This document shows, piece after piece, positions 12,309 through 25,054 of a DNA stretch of 64,000 bases. Location: assembly GCF_002878395.1 (NCBI RefSeq), contig NW_025850363.1, positions 233,805 to 297,804 of the forward strand, written 5' to 3'. The notes under the pieces were generated by a model. The model did not search any database. It saw nothing but the letters and a program-made list of their open reading frames with translations, and was not told the DNA's origin. Numbering within the stretch: the stretch's first letter is position 1; every line of letters starts with the position of its first letter. A program made the translations under genes and the position numbers. The DNA comes from Capsicum annuum. Taxonomy: Eukaryota; Streptophyta; Magnoliopsida; Solanales; Solanaceae.

Positions 12309-13990
12309 AGCAATTGGTTTGCATATCAGCATGATTAGATCTTTCACCACTGTGAATATCCTGCACTATAATTGATTTATCTTAAATTATATTTTCTATT
12401 TCTCTTTTCAAAGCATGATAATCTTTAGTATTATGACCCTAAACATCAGAATGATATGCATATCATACATTAGGATTATAATTTCTTTAATGTGGGTCAA
12501 GGGTAAACCCAAGGAGAGGAATGATCATGCCCTAATATCTTAGTTTTTAGAACAAATTGGTATATTATTCTCCAATTGGTATGAAACTATCCCTAGGATT
12601 TTGGCTCTTTTCATTGTTTGTTTTAGATAGAAAATTGAGCCTAGAAGGGATTTGGAATATTTGTATAGTTGGAGAATGACTCTGAGGAGTTGGTGCATGC
12701 CATTATGGGTAAGAAGGGGGTTGAACATATGGTTGTGCAGTATATACTGGATATGGATGTGGGTGAATAGAGTATAATAGGTTTTAGGGAGGATAGTAAT
12801 GTTGGAAGTGATTATATGGAGCTTGATAATAAACATGGGCTTGAAACTAAGGGTAACACAATGTGGTCTTGTAAGATGTGCATATTTTCTAGCTACAACA
12901 ACAGCTATATCTTCCTTATTCTTCTTCTCTCCAATATTTTCTGAACCATTTTGAATTGATTGAGTAGTTGCTTTTAGTGCTACAAACTCACAATGCGGCT
13001 GATATTAATCCTCTTCTTTAACATCTCCCCCATTTCTAGGACCTTAATAAATGGCTTTCCTAATGCTGGTAGCAGGTGTTGAAAAAAAATTTCATCCTAT
13101 ACTTGAATAAACACCTCCACCATCTTGCTTTCTTTTATTAGTGGTTCCACCCCAGTCGCTTATTCAAGCCATCAAATGACATATTTTTTGAAACTTTTGA
13201 TACTCTTATTTGTCATGTTGGTTAAGGAATTTTTATCGAGGCCCAAGTCAGTATTGTATTAAAATCGGTGCACAAATTCATTAGCCATATCATCCCAACT
13301 ATTCTACTTAATAATGTCTTGATCAAAAAACCATTCAGAAGCTAAACCTACTAGACTTTTCCTAAAATAATCCATAAGCAATTCTTTTTTCCCTCCATAT
13401 CCCCTCAATTGATTGCAATAAAGTATCAAATATGCTACGAGATCACCGTATCCATCATACTTCTCAAACTTCTATATCTTAAAGCCAAGAGGAAAGCTAA
13501 CACTTGAAAACATGCATAAGTCTTCATATGAGACACTTTTGTATCCCCAAAGTCCTTACAAGTTCTTCATAGCCAGTTCCAAACTTTTCACCTTTTTAGT
13601 CACTTCTTCTTATTCTTCTGTCATAACAGGGTTCCCAGCATTAAGTGGAAATTCAGGCGATTGAGTATACCCATAAGGATCAGTCAATTTAAATGTGGGA
13701 TCAAGAAATTAATATTGATTACTAGAAATATTCAATAAAGGCTCATTCATTGAGTGAGAAACACAATAGTTAGATGAACATCAAAAGTAGAAGCTTCAGG
13801 TGGGTGTGGTGTCGCGAAAGTATGAACAGATGATAGAATTGAGTGTGTGGTGGTTTAGTGTTGAAGAGCTAGGAAATGAATATTGAAAGTGTTGGGATAG
13901 TATTGCCTCGATGTAAACCCTGGTGAATGTTCTAGCGTGTCACCATAAATGAGAAATTATTTATGTTACATTGGAAGTAAGCTAGAAGAA
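12309..13990 (-). pseudogene. Element A gag pseudogene, C-terminal part
   Basis: On the minus strand this aligns by eye to the gag of element B (21612-23449), with many frameshifts and stops. The zinc-knuckle stretch at about 12415-12470 still reads C-A-Y-H-S-D-V, but an in-frame stop replaces the next codon and the final Cys is Tyr. Gag packages the element RNA. This copy cannot make a complete protein. The N-terminal part lies at 27297-27475, separated by insertion C'. Confidence 0.7.
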
Positions 13991-15923
13991 TGTCACAACC
14001 CGAGGCTTCCCCCTAGTCGCGATAATGGTGCTTATGGTCACGAGTGACCACAAGCTAACCCATGAGCTGGTACCTGCTGTGAGCATTGAATAAAGTAACA
14101 AAATACACATGTGTGGAAAGCAAATGTCAATTCCATAAAGTTTTAAATACTAAAACATGATTAAATCATCAATCTGAATGTCTGAAGACATACTGAAATC
14201 TCTAATAAAATGACTGATAAACTTACTAACTGCCTGAATGTCTAAAAAGTGTCTAAAATTGATTGAGGAGTTAATGGGACAATCCCCAACTAACTCTGAT
14301 GGACTGAAATACAGAACTACTGAAATAACTAAAATAAAATAATTATGTCCTTGACAGAGGAGGACTCACCACAAATACTGCTGCTGATAAGATGACCTAT
14401 CTAAGCGCGGCCAGAAAACTGAGCATCCGAACCTATGATATAAGACATCATAGCGTAAAGAAAAATATTCAGTCAGTACTTTGAATGTACTGGTATATGA
14501 GATGAGGTTAGGTTGATATGCAAGGGTTAACTGAGAATAAAATATTGACTGACTGAATAGCCTAAGGTAACTGAGTATGTATGCATGAAAATTGTAAGAT
14601 CTAAAAATCATTAACAATTATATAACATGATTCTAAAATAGTCTGTAAACTGAAATATTGAATTTTAATAACTGATTAACTGAAAGCCTGTATGTTGTGG
14701 TCAAGTGAACCAGAACTGAATTATGTACTGAATACTGAACTGAAACTGTGGACGGTATCATCTATCCGACATGCCGAACTTTTAGATGATTGGGGTCCAA
14801 CCTATAACCCCAGTTAGAAGGGTGTTAGTACTGTGCTATGGGAACTAACAATGGTTGTGTCAATCCTAAACTGGCAGGAAGACATCTTGTCAACTCTAAA
14901 CTGATAGGAAGACTCCTGATATGTGTGTCAAGCCTAAACTGGTAGGAAAACATCTCAACCTACGCTGCCTACATAGTTTTGTAACTTAGGGATTGCTACT
15001 AAGGGTCAAACCTTATACTAACAGGAATGCCCCCATCCCTAGGTTCGCTCGGTGCTGAATCCTACTCCCAACTGAATGACACTGATTACTAGACTAAATT
15101 AAGCTTAACTGAACAAACACTGATCCTAATAACTGACTGAATAATAATGCTCATGGTTTATCTAAAACCGTTCTACAAATAATGAAACTATATAAACAAC
15201 TAAATTTCGGGTATTCATAACTCCCAGCACTAAATATAAATAACAATAAGAACATATAAAATTTTTAAAATAATAATGGGAAATCAATGTTCCAAATTCA
15301 AAACTTAGGCATTTCATTAAACACATGAGGGTTGTGAATTAAAACATGGGAACGCTTTAAAACATGTAATAACAACATAGCTTCAATACTAAAAACCATG
15401 AATCGAGGATTTAACATGAAAATATCATCATTCCAAAGTGTAAGGGCTAATTCCCTCGAAAAATAATTGCAAACATAATGTATAACCAAAATTCATAAAA
15501 CTTCATGTAGATAATTCAACATGAACATGTAATTTCATAATTTAAAACATAAAGACGAATTCTTGGACTCCATGGGTGGAAAGGGCCCATGGATAAACAT
15601 CTCACATACCTTAAACCCATAAGCTTAATGGGGAAACACAGTCTTAAAAGATTTCTTGAAGTTCTTGGATTGGGAAACGTAAATTCTTTGTTTTCTTGGA
15701 AGGAAGAGGATTGAATTTGATGAACTTAGGGGAGGAGAGGGTTTGTATTTGAGATTAATTGAGAGAATTAGGACAAAAAATGCCCTAACTGAAGTTTAAT
15801 CATGTGTTTTTATGAATTGGGTCGGTGCATAAAAAACACAATTGCCCCTTAGGGATTAGATTCATAACTGGAAATGCTGTTAAGAGGGACACTGCGATGC
15901 GGTGATGTGCTCATCGCTATACC

Positions 15924-17867
15924 TGCCATACCCCCTTTTCACTCCAAAAAGATTGAATTTTAAGGTTTGAAAGGGTTTTTATTATTAAGTGACAAAATGA
16001 AGATTTGTTTCGAAAAGGACTTTTATATTCAAAACTCAGAGTCTCCACTTGGCATAAATCGGGTGTGCCAAGTCACCTTTAGAAATTCTTTTTCAAAATT
16101 ATTTTGACCCTGAAAACTGATCTGTGAATAGAGATTCCGGTTAAGAAATTCTATTGATCGAGGGGAAGGTGTTAGGCACCCCTCTATCCCGTGGTTCGAC
16201 CACGGTCGCTTGGTGAAACGTATAGGCTAATTTGACATTATGAATATATAAACCACACAAAATCACACAAAACAATCAATCAAACAAACAAACAAAACAA
16301 ATCCAAAATTATAGTGTCTAGTCCCATTATTACAATCCCGAATTAGAAAATGCAAAAATATAAACCTACTCTATTCTATGTCAATTCTAAACTACACTCC
16401 ATTGCTTTCTTCACCTGACGTTTCGGGCCTTGATCGTGCGTCGTATTCAAGTACAAGATACTTTGGGACATTCCCTAGATAAATTAATACAAATCCCTCG
16501 AGGCATTCCCCGGCCAAATGAATACATAATAGTGCGGAAAAATCAAACTATTCAACAAAATTTCAAACATTCACGGAATTTCCAACATTCAACCAAAGAC
16601 ATAAATTCTAAACTTTGCCTACCCAACCTATGTTTTTCTAAACCAATCGACGTATCATGATACTACCAAGTTCAATTAAATTTCATTTCAAGTCAAACAA
16701 CCAATGAATCAAACTAACCAAAGTTCACTAATTATGTCAAGTTTTCAATTCTCACCCCCAAATTAATTTTATTTCTCAAATGAGATACCATTTCACCATG
16801 CAATCTATAATCAAGGGAACCAACCATGAATAAAAAAAATCACTTTTAATCATCAACAAAAATCAAGTAGCACATGATATTCAATCCAACATGCCAAATA
16901 AAATAAACAATGAGATGAAAAGAGGAAAAGAGTAGAATTGGACCTCGATTTAAAGCTTTCTCAATTTGATGTGTTATTTTGATTAAATCTAGTAGAGTCC
17001 ACGCTGATGAACCTCAAATTGAACCTCAACCCACCAACTAGCGCTCGATATATCTTTTTTCTCTATTTTTCCAACCTGAATCAGAATTAAGAAAGCAACA
17101 TGAAACTAGTACTAAAATTCATACGCCCTTTTTGTTGTTTCTCACATTTTTCGATGAACCTCGCCAGAATCAAGCAGAATTAGGTCAAGATCGATCATTT
17201 AGGGGTTCGTCCGATCGCTGTTGTAGCGCTACTGGAGCTCCAGCGAGCTTAACAGTGGCGATGCTATTTTCCTCCTTCCTGAATCCTCTCCCGTTCAATC
17301 TCCCTCCTCTCTCACCATTTAATATCTTAGTTAATAGATTCCACTCCCATTTTTCTCCATTTCAGTGTGTGTATGAGTATTCCGTGAGGGTGTACAAATA
17401 AGAAAAGGAAAAGAAAAAAAGGAGAGTTCAAAAATGGCTTCCTCTCTCTGTATTTTTGTTCATGAAGCTGGTGAGGTGAGTGTTGTATTTCTGTGAGTGA
17501 CTGTGTATTGTGAATGGTACTGTGTGAATGTTGTCTATATTGTTTAATTCCTTGTGAATGGATTTTTGGTGACCCTTTTCTGTGTGGGTCCCCCTTGAGA
17601 GTGCATTGAAGGTTCTTTTTCTTTTCTTTATGGACAAGAAATAAAAAGGAAGTCACCTGGGTGGGAGTGGGGTAGGGGTATGGGAGGGTTACTAGGGTAA
17701 AGTTTGTTAGCATAGATTAAAATAAGATAAAATTTGATAGGGGTTTTGTTAAGGGTTGTTATTTTTTGTATTTTGTGGGGTATAATCACATGGATGAGGG
17801 TGTGTGGTAATGTGAGCTAAAAATGAATAAAAATTGGACTTAGGAGGGACAAAATTAGGTGTCTACA
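15924..17867 (-). mobile_element. Element B left LTR (3' LTR on minus strand)
   Basis: Runs from 'tgccatacccc' (a decayed 'tgtcacacccc') to 'tgtctaca'. It is collinear with 25055-27002 throughout. Open frames at 16430-16660, 17132-17401 and 17327-17713 (minus) are LTR sequence; their counterparts in the other LTR differ by frame-breaking changes. Confidence 0.9.
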
Positions 17868-17870
17868 GTA

Positions 17871-17880
17871 TGCCCCCTTT
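17871..17880 (-). other. Element B polypurine tract
   Basis: Minus strand AAAGGGGGCA lies three bases before the 3' LTR start TGTAGACACC. It matches the expected plus-strand primer position. Confidence 0.8.
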
Positions 17881-18365
17881 GAATGTAAACATGAAGTGTT
17901 TTCAGACAAAGAAGTAGACAACGAGACAGAATTTTATCTCGACCATTATTAAAAGAATGAAACAGAAGGAAAGAGGGACACCAAGTCTACCTCAGGACAT
18001 CCTAACTACCCAAGTTATGAAGAATTTAAGTCCCAGGTACCTCAAAGAGTTGGAAGAAGAGGGACTATACCGAGTTGGAGAGCCGACTGAGGTTCCATCG
18101 AGGTTTCGGTCGCGGCTCTGTCATTACATCAATAAAATAAAAAATTACAAGAGTTAAACAGATAAATAAAATTACAAAAGTCCTATCTATGTAGCTTCTT
18201 TTGAACTCTTGACTTGAGTTTCATCACCCTATTCTTCAGGCAGGCTCTTGACTTGCAATTTTTTAATTTGTTGCTTGGTTTTAATTGTTTCACCTTGTTT
18301 CCTGACTTTCTATTTATTTTCCTCGTGCTTCGGGAGGGATCCAATGTTGCTTGAGTTATCAAAAT

Positions 18366-18780
18366 AAGGAAGTGTGTCTCCTTACAAATGCCGGTTGAAT
18401 TACCTAAACAAGGAAGTGCGTCTCCTTACAAATGTTGTTTGAATTACCCAAACAAGGAAGTGCGTCTCCTACAGATTTTGCTTGAATTACAAAAACAAGG
18501 AAGTGCATATCCTTACAAATACCGCTTGAATTACCCAAACAAGGAAGTGCGTCTCATTACAAATGCTACTTGAATTACCCAAACAAAGAAATGTGTCTCC
18601 TTACAAATGTTCCTAGAAATACCCAAATAGGAAAGTGCGTCTCCTTACCAATGCCTCTTGAATTACCAAAATAAGGAAGTACGTATCCTTACCAATGCCG
18701 CTTAATTTATCAAAACAAGAAAGTGTGTCTCCTTACCAATGCTGCTTGAATTACCAAAGTAAGGAAGTGTGTCTCCTTAA
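18366..18780. repeat. 44-bp tandem array (about 9 units) in element B
   Basis: The unit is 'aaggaagtgcgtctccttac' followed by 'aaatgccgcttgaattacccaaac'. Starts at 18366 and 18410 give a 44-bp register. It corresponds to one of the three subunits of the 120-bp array in A. The frame 18388-18573 is open only because of the repeat. Confidence 0.85.
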
Positions 18781-19048
18781 AGGAGTTATTGATGGTATTT
18801 ATTATGTTTGAGAAATATAGGACAATAATGAAGTATTTGGTTATTGAGTACCATCAATTTAGGTGTATAGAAGGGTAAATAATAGTGATGTGTAGAAGTA
18901 GTATATGCTAATGGATTATAATGAGATAGGTCATATGATTTTGACCTATTGCTATTATTACGAAGATCTAGTGGACTAGTGTTTCTTGATGTCTTATTTT
19001 ATAGCTTCTAAGTGAGAATTGTATGTAAGGTGGGTTGTTAAATTATGT
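18781..19048. other. ~268-bp unrelated insertion splitting the 44-bp array
   Basis: The array stops at 'gtctcctta' and resumes at about 19049 with 'aaccaatgccgcttg'. The intervening AT-rich block is not repeat-like and has no counterpart in A. A TTA/TTAA word occurs at both edges, but I see no clear terminal inverted repeats. It holds no gene. Confidence 0.6.
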
Positions 19049-19200
19049 TTAACCAATGCCGCTTGTATTACCAAACAAGAAAGTGCGTCTCCTTACAAAT
19101 ACCACTTGAATTACCAAACAAGGAAGTGCGTCTCCTTACAAATATTGCTTGAATTTTCCAAGGAAATGCGTCTCCTTGACAAGGAAGTGTGTCTTCTAGA
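19049..19200. repeat. Remaining units of the 44-bp array
   Basis: About three more degenerate units ('acaagaaagtgcgtctcctt' and similar) follow the 268-bp interruption, showing that it is an insertion into a once continuous array. Confidence 0.75.
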
Positions 19201-21611
19201 GATATTGGATTATGAGTTTTACCATGGCTTGGAATACCAAATTTGTGCAGCAATATTGCCTCTTGCATTTATAGAAGTGAGATATTACGACCTTTGATGT
19301 TTAGGATTTGAAATCCTTGATTCGAAGGTAGCATGTATTCCTATTTGATACAAAGAAAACTTGTTAGTTTAAAAAATATGGTGGCTGGTTTGTGGCTTTG
19401 GCTTTCTTGGAAATCGCTCTTGCCCCAGTCACATTTAATCTTGCTTTCAACCATTAGCATGTGTCACTGACTTGCTGCATCATTTACTCGAACTCATATT
19501 ATTAAGAGTAACCCTGAAACAGATACAGTATCTCTGCTTTGTCATGCTTCTCAGATAAACTCTTTGAACCTTGGTATTTCCATGAGTCCCAGACTTGTCG
19601 CTTGACGAAACTTTCTGTATGCCTTATTTCGGCTCACAATCATGTCTCTTTCATGTGTTGGCCTTTTGTCTTGCATTGTACAATTGAAGAATCTGGTAAT
19701 CAGTTTTAAAATCTTACGGACTTGACTCAAAGACAAGAAACAAAAAAAAAGAATGACAACTTTTGTTTGGATAACTGACTCAAGAAAGATAAAATAAAAA
19801 TAAAGAAAAGAAAGAAAAGACAATGAATGTCCCTTTCTGAAACAAAGAAATGAAAAATTCATCTAAAAATGACAGTCAACACTAATGATTATGCCATGCA
19901 TTTTGGATTAAGCAGCTTGATATTTTCATCCAAACTTTCTACCCATTGTTGTTGAGTTAATGTCCTTGAAACTGAGTTGCTTCCTTAGGTCAATTGCATT
20001 TAAGACCTAATTCGTCTAGTGGAACCTTGAAGGATTTTCGCCAACAAGCTTCTCTCATTTTCTTTTCCTCAGTTCACCATTGTCTTATGGTGTCTGTTAG
20101 GGTTTTTCACTAATGAAACTCTCTTATTTTCGTTTCCCTTAACTCACAGTCATCTTACGGTGCCCATGAGAGTTTTCACCCATAAGACTCTCTCATTTTT
20201 ATCTCTCTCAACTTACCATCGTCTTACGGTGCCCGTGATGATTTTCACCAATAAGAATCTCTTATTTTTATTTCTCTCCTAATTTCTTATGATTAGGAAG
20301 ACAAGTAGTTCCCAAATGCATCATCATATCCCTTGCATGCTCATCCTTAACATCCTCAAAGATTGATCTGAAGGTCTTTCTTTGGTTGTAACTTGGCTTT
20401 TGGATAGGATTAGAAAGAAAAGATGACATGGGGCCCAAACGACACTTAAAGTGAGGTAGGACTTACAACTTTTTGAATCGACTCAAACAATGAGGATTAA
20501 CTCATGCCATAGTTTTTTTTGACTGGGTGACTCTAAACTGTTTATTTGGTTAGACCGAGCCCTAAGTAGGGTAGCCTACGTATCTCACCTTCGAAAGAGG
20601 AGAATCAGGTCATGCGTAGTTCTAGCAGCTCGTTCTTTCCCTTGATTCTAAATTTTTTTCCTTTTTTGACTCTTTCTCTTTGGGACTTTTCTGACTTTAT
20701 TTTTCTTGACACTCTTCTCTTTTTTTCTTTTTGGACATATTTTCTTTTTCTCTCTTTTTTTTTAAAAAAAATTTCTGACTCTATTGTTTTTCTTAACACT
20801 TTTTTCTTGAGCTTTTCTAACTCTATCTTAATTCCAAAAAAAGGGTATGAAAGAAAATAGGACTAAAGCACAAATGGGGTAAACAAATGATGACACGATG
20901 TTTAGATAAAAGAATGAAATGCCTTCGTCATATCAATCCTTGAAAATACAAGTACGTATCATGCAATATGAATGAGAGACAAAGATTATTTGTGACATCC
21001 TTTAAGCATTATCTTTGACTGAGTCTATGCGTCGCTACTTCTTCAGCAAACTCCACCTTTGTTGCACATTCCTCACATTGAATGACTCATGATTTTATGG
21101 AGATGATTTTCTTTCTGTTCACGCAACCACTATTTGACCTAATTGAGCCATGTCTTTAAATTGATGACTAAGTTATTCTTGTGATTCTCAAAGGAAGTGC
21201 CTTAATTTTTAAAGAAGGCTTCAACTTGTCATCAAACATCTCAACACTCTACCTATTTTCTCGGATGTTTTTTTTAACTTTAACCCTCTGATTCAATGTT
21301 CATGCTTAAACTAGATTTCAAGATCTGAATAAAAATTCCGCTAGCATGTCATTTCACTAGAATCAACATAAAATATGCTATGTAAAGAAAACAAACAAAC
21401 AACACAAATTTAAAATACAAAGGAAAAAGGGACACTCCATTTAATTAAAATAAAAGATAGGGTTTGAACATAACGACAAAGGGACAAAACAAGATAGATC
21501 TTGAACTACAACCGTGAAATAATTTGAACAACAGAAAATAAAACAAAACATACTACCAGACCTCTTCCTAGTAGGGATAGGGGTGACTTCTTAATTGCTC
21601 AGCCTAACATT
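19201..21611. other. Element B non-coding tail
   Basis: Sequence between gag and the arrays. It contains ~80-bp repeats at 20035-20290, a copy of the 'cctacgtatctcacc' module at about 20545-20620, and a pyrimidine-rich stretch at 20640-20830 that opens spurious low-complexity frames on both strands. No pol domain can be recognised in any frame. Confidence 0.65.
20035..20290. repeat. ~80-bp tandem repeats in element B
   Basis: Four units with 'cttacggtgcccatgagag' or variants, each followed by 'ttttcaccaataagactctc'. They are homologous to 6790-7040 in A. Confidence 0.75.
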
Positions 21612-23449
21612 TTAACCACTGGTTTGCATATCAGCATTACTAGAGCTTTTCTCACTGTTAATGGTCTGCACCATAATTGATTTATCTTGAATCATCTTTT
21701 CTATTTCTCTTTTCAAAGAACGACAATCTTCAATACTGTGACCCTGAACATCATAATGATATGCACATCATATATTAGCATCAAAACATCTTGAATGCGG
21801 TTCAGGAGTATACCTGAGGAGAGGAGTGATTATGCCCGTTGTACCAATCTTTGGAATAAACTGGCGTACGACTCTCCAATTGGTGTGAAGCTATCTCTTG
21901 ACTTCTGCCTCATTTCATTGTTTGGCTTAGATCAAAAATCCAACCTAAAAGGTCTTTGGTATGTTTGTGGAGTTTGAGGATGACTCTGAAGAGGTTGTGC
22001 ATGCCATTATGGGTAAGAAGGGAATTGACCATAGGGTTGTGCATTATATATTGGATATGTAGGTGGGGGAATACAATATAATGGATTTTAGGAAAGATTC
22101 TGTGGAGCTTGGGCATAAGCTTGGGTTTGAGCCTGTGGGTAACGATGGTGTGGTCCTCTTGCCCATGCCTGTTTTCCAACTACAATAGCAGATGCATCTT
22201 CCTCATACTTATTCCCTTCGACACTTCCCGAACCTTTTTGAATTGCTTGAGTAGTCGCTTTCAATGTTGCAAAACTCATAATGCGGCTGATCTTAATTCC
22301 ATTCTCTATCATCTCCCTCATTTTGAGGACCTCAATAAATGGCTTACCTAATGCAGGTAAAAAGTTTTGATAGTATGTTTTATCCTACACTTGAATAAAT
22401 ACCTCCACTATCTTACTTTTTTTCAATAACGGTTTCACCCTAGCAGCTTGTTCACGCCATCTAATCACATACTCTCTGAAAGTCTCAGTACTCTTTTTCT
22501 TCATGTTAGTTAGGGATTTCTCATCAGGAGTTAACTTCACATTGTATTGGAATTGTTGCACAAATTCATTAGCTAGGTCATCCCAACTAATCCACTTGTT
22601 GATGTCTTGGTCAACAAACCATTCTGAAGCTAGGCTTGAAAGACTCTCACCGAAATATGCCATGAGTAATTCTTCCTTCCCCCAGCACCCCTTAGTTGAT
22701 TGCTATAACGTCTCAAATGTGCTGTAGGATCGCCATGTCCATCATACTTCTCAAACTTCAGCATTTTAAAACCAAAAGAAAGATGAACCCATGGAAACAT
22801 GCACAGATCTTTATATGAGACACTTTTGTACCCCCCAAGTCTCTGGAGGTCTTTCATAGCCATTTCCAAACTTCTCAATTTTCTGGTCATTTTCTCTTGT
22901 TCTTCTGTTATAACAGGCTTCTCAGTGTTAAGAGGAAATTCAGGCGGGTGAGTATAGCCATAAGGATTAGTCGACTTAAATGTGGGCTTAATAGAATGAT
23001 GTTGATCAGCAAAAATATTTAATACAGACTCTCTCGCAGAGTGGGGAGGCATAACTTGTGGATAAAACTCAAAAGTAGGAGCTTTGGGTGGGGGGGTGCT
23101 ACAAAAACATGAACAGTAGGTGTGGCTGAGCATGTGGTAGCTTTGTGTTGAGGAGTGAGGAAATAAATATTTAAAGTGCTTGGATAGTGTTGCCCTGGAG
23201 CAGGTCCTGATGCATGTTGTGGTGTATCAACAAAAATAGGAAACTGTGTATGTGACACTGGAGGCAGGCTAGAAAGATATTCCAAATTATCAGCGGGAAA
23301 TGGAGGAGGTGGCAACCTATTAGCCCAAGCTCGATGCATTTCTATCATTTGTTGTCTTAATTTTCAAATCACTTCATTAGCTCCTAAATTCTCATTACCC
23401 AAACTCCCTATCTGATCAGTGACAACAAACTCAATATCCTCGTTGGCCA
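21612..23449 (-). pseudogene. Element B gag pseudogene
   Basis: The ATG at 23449 begins MANEDIEF and the natural stop lies at 21612-21614. Recognisable in order are: a Pro-rich N-terminus (PPPPFPADN, near 23300); a segment with EEQEKMTRKLRSLE (near 22890); the retrotransposon gag core with GESLSSLASEWF and ETFREYVIRWREQAARV (22640-22440); MIENGIK with ALKATTQA-like residues (near 22300); a Pro/Gln/Ala/Tyr-rich stretch (22150-22000); and a zinc knuckle C-A-Y-H-x5-H-x4-C (21721-21767). Gag forms the particle and binds element RNA. Several frameshifts and at least one stop split it, so the protein is not continuous. The family is clear; the Ogre/Tat lineage is from memory. Confidence 0.8.
21721..21767 (-). 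other. Gag zinc knuckle of element B
   Basis: Residues C-A-Y-H-Y-D-V-Q-G-H-S-I-E-D-C form a C-x2-H-x5-H-x4-C knuckle, a variant of the CCHC nucleic-acid-binding motif with His for the second Cys. Both Cys and both His are intact here; in A the same motif is broken. Confidence 0.75.
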
Positions 23450-25032
23450 TAACTTTCTCTGTGGCTTGGTTCAATATGGAGGACCAGCCAAAGTGCCACA
23501 AACCAACCACCTTAAATTAACTGAACAAGAGATAGCAAATGCATTAAAATTCAACACTTTTTTTTCAAAACCTCTTTTTTTTTTCTTTTTGAAAAGGTCA
23601 CTGAACCCAAGAGGGACACCTGTGTATCTCACTCCCGAGAGAGAAAAATCAGGTGTGCGTAGTTCGTGAAGTCTTGCCAAAATGGCCAATTAATTCTTTT
23701 TTCTTTTTCTTAAAACTTTAAAAAGAAAAGAAAATAACAAATTGTCAAAGGAATTGACGAATTTTTTTAATTTTTTTTTTGCATTTTTCAAGTTTAAACT
23801 CCTATACAAAATGAAACCTATGATTACCAAAGAAAAATCTTTTTGGGTTTTCAATTTTGAATTTCATATGAAAATGAAACTTGAACCTATTAAAGAAAAA
23901 TCTTTTTCTAGTTTTCTTTTAAAGATGTATATGAAAGACTTACTCTAAATAAAGAGTGAAGAATATATTTTTTTGATTTTTTTGAAATAAGATCCCCGAA
24001 CCCATAATAGGCTGCCTACGTATCTCACTCCCGAGAGAGGAGAAACATGGGTGCGTAGTTCGTCCAGATTGAACAATTAATGATTAAATAACAGATTGCA
24101 CCCTAACTTGAGACACGACCAAAGACACACAATGAAGAACATAACAATTTTTTTTTGAGTTTTCAATTTGGGATTTCACATAAAAAACAACACCAACAGC
24201 TATGAAAGAAAATCTTTTTGGTATTTTCATTATATGAAATGTACAAAACTTCTACCACCCTTTTTTTGAATTTTTCTTTTATAAAAAGCTCCTGAAAAAA
24301 TCTTTTTGGAGTTTTTGAATTGTGAATTCTTGCTAAAGGAAATAAAAGGAAATTTTTTTAGTGCTTTTTTTTTTTTGAAAAATGAGTGCAAAAAGTGAAA
24401 AAAAATCTTTTGTTTTTTTGAATTTTTGAATTGTGGAAAACAAAAATTATAAAGAACCTAAAAACTACGAAACTCTTTTTTGATTCACCTTTTCTCTTTT
24501 TTTTAATGTTTCCATGCCTACGCACTTTTCTTTAATTCTAGCACATGTTTTCCCCAAATCAGTCCATCAAATGGCTCTGTTACCCTAAAAAATGCAACAA
24601 TTAGCACGTAGGGATGCTTTATAGAAGAGTCTCCTACAAAGGACCTAGTAGGCCCCGCTAGGTCTCAATATGATGCACATAAGCATAACCTAAAGGCTGA
24701 CCTACGTTGGGGTTTACTAACAAGGCCGTTCGGGGGAGCATATGGTCGATAGTGGATACTTTGCTTTCCACCTACTCCATACATCCAACGGCTCTCCATC
24801 CTAAAATAAAGGTGACTCAACTAGAGTTCGTGGACTTGTTGCAGAAAGAATTGACTCAGGTTATACACATGACGCTAGATATAAAGCGGTAACACACAAG
24901 AAAAAAACTGTAAACACATAACACTCAACAATGATAAAATAAACAACAAACGATAACACAAACAATGTTTATACATCCATAATGTCAAACTAAGCCGATA
25001 CAACTCCAAAAATAATCCCAAATTCTGAAAAT
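23450..25032 (-). other. Element B leader (5' untranslated region)
   Basis: AT-rich sequence between primer site and gag. It contains two copies of the 'ctgcctacgtatctcactcc' module (about 23600-23665 and 23993-24062) and degenerate ~60-bp repeats around 'aatctttttgg...tttcatatgaaaa' (about 23800-24460). The part from 24560 to 25030 is collinear with 28870-29355 of A. No credible gene is present. Confidence 0.65.
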
Positions 25033-25050
25033 TCCCTAGCAGAGTCGCCA
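25033..25050 (-). other. Element B primer-binding site
   Basis: Minus strand TGGCGACTCTGCTAGGGA starts four bases after the 5' LTR. It begins TGG as primer sites do. I recall similar sites in Ogre-type elements primed by tRNA-Arg, but cannot confirm the tRNA here. Element A has the decayed equivalent at 29357-29370. Confidence 0.65.
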
Positions 25051-25054
25051 GAGT

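Noticed and set aside
18366..18780. CRISPR-like regular repeats
   Set aside because: The units are directly adjacent without unique spacers, and the context is plant retroelement DNA. It is an ordinary tandem repeat.
20605..20860. Frames of 64 (minus) and 82 (plus) codons
   Set aside because: They are low-complexity products of a pyrimidine-rich tract in B and are not conserved in A.
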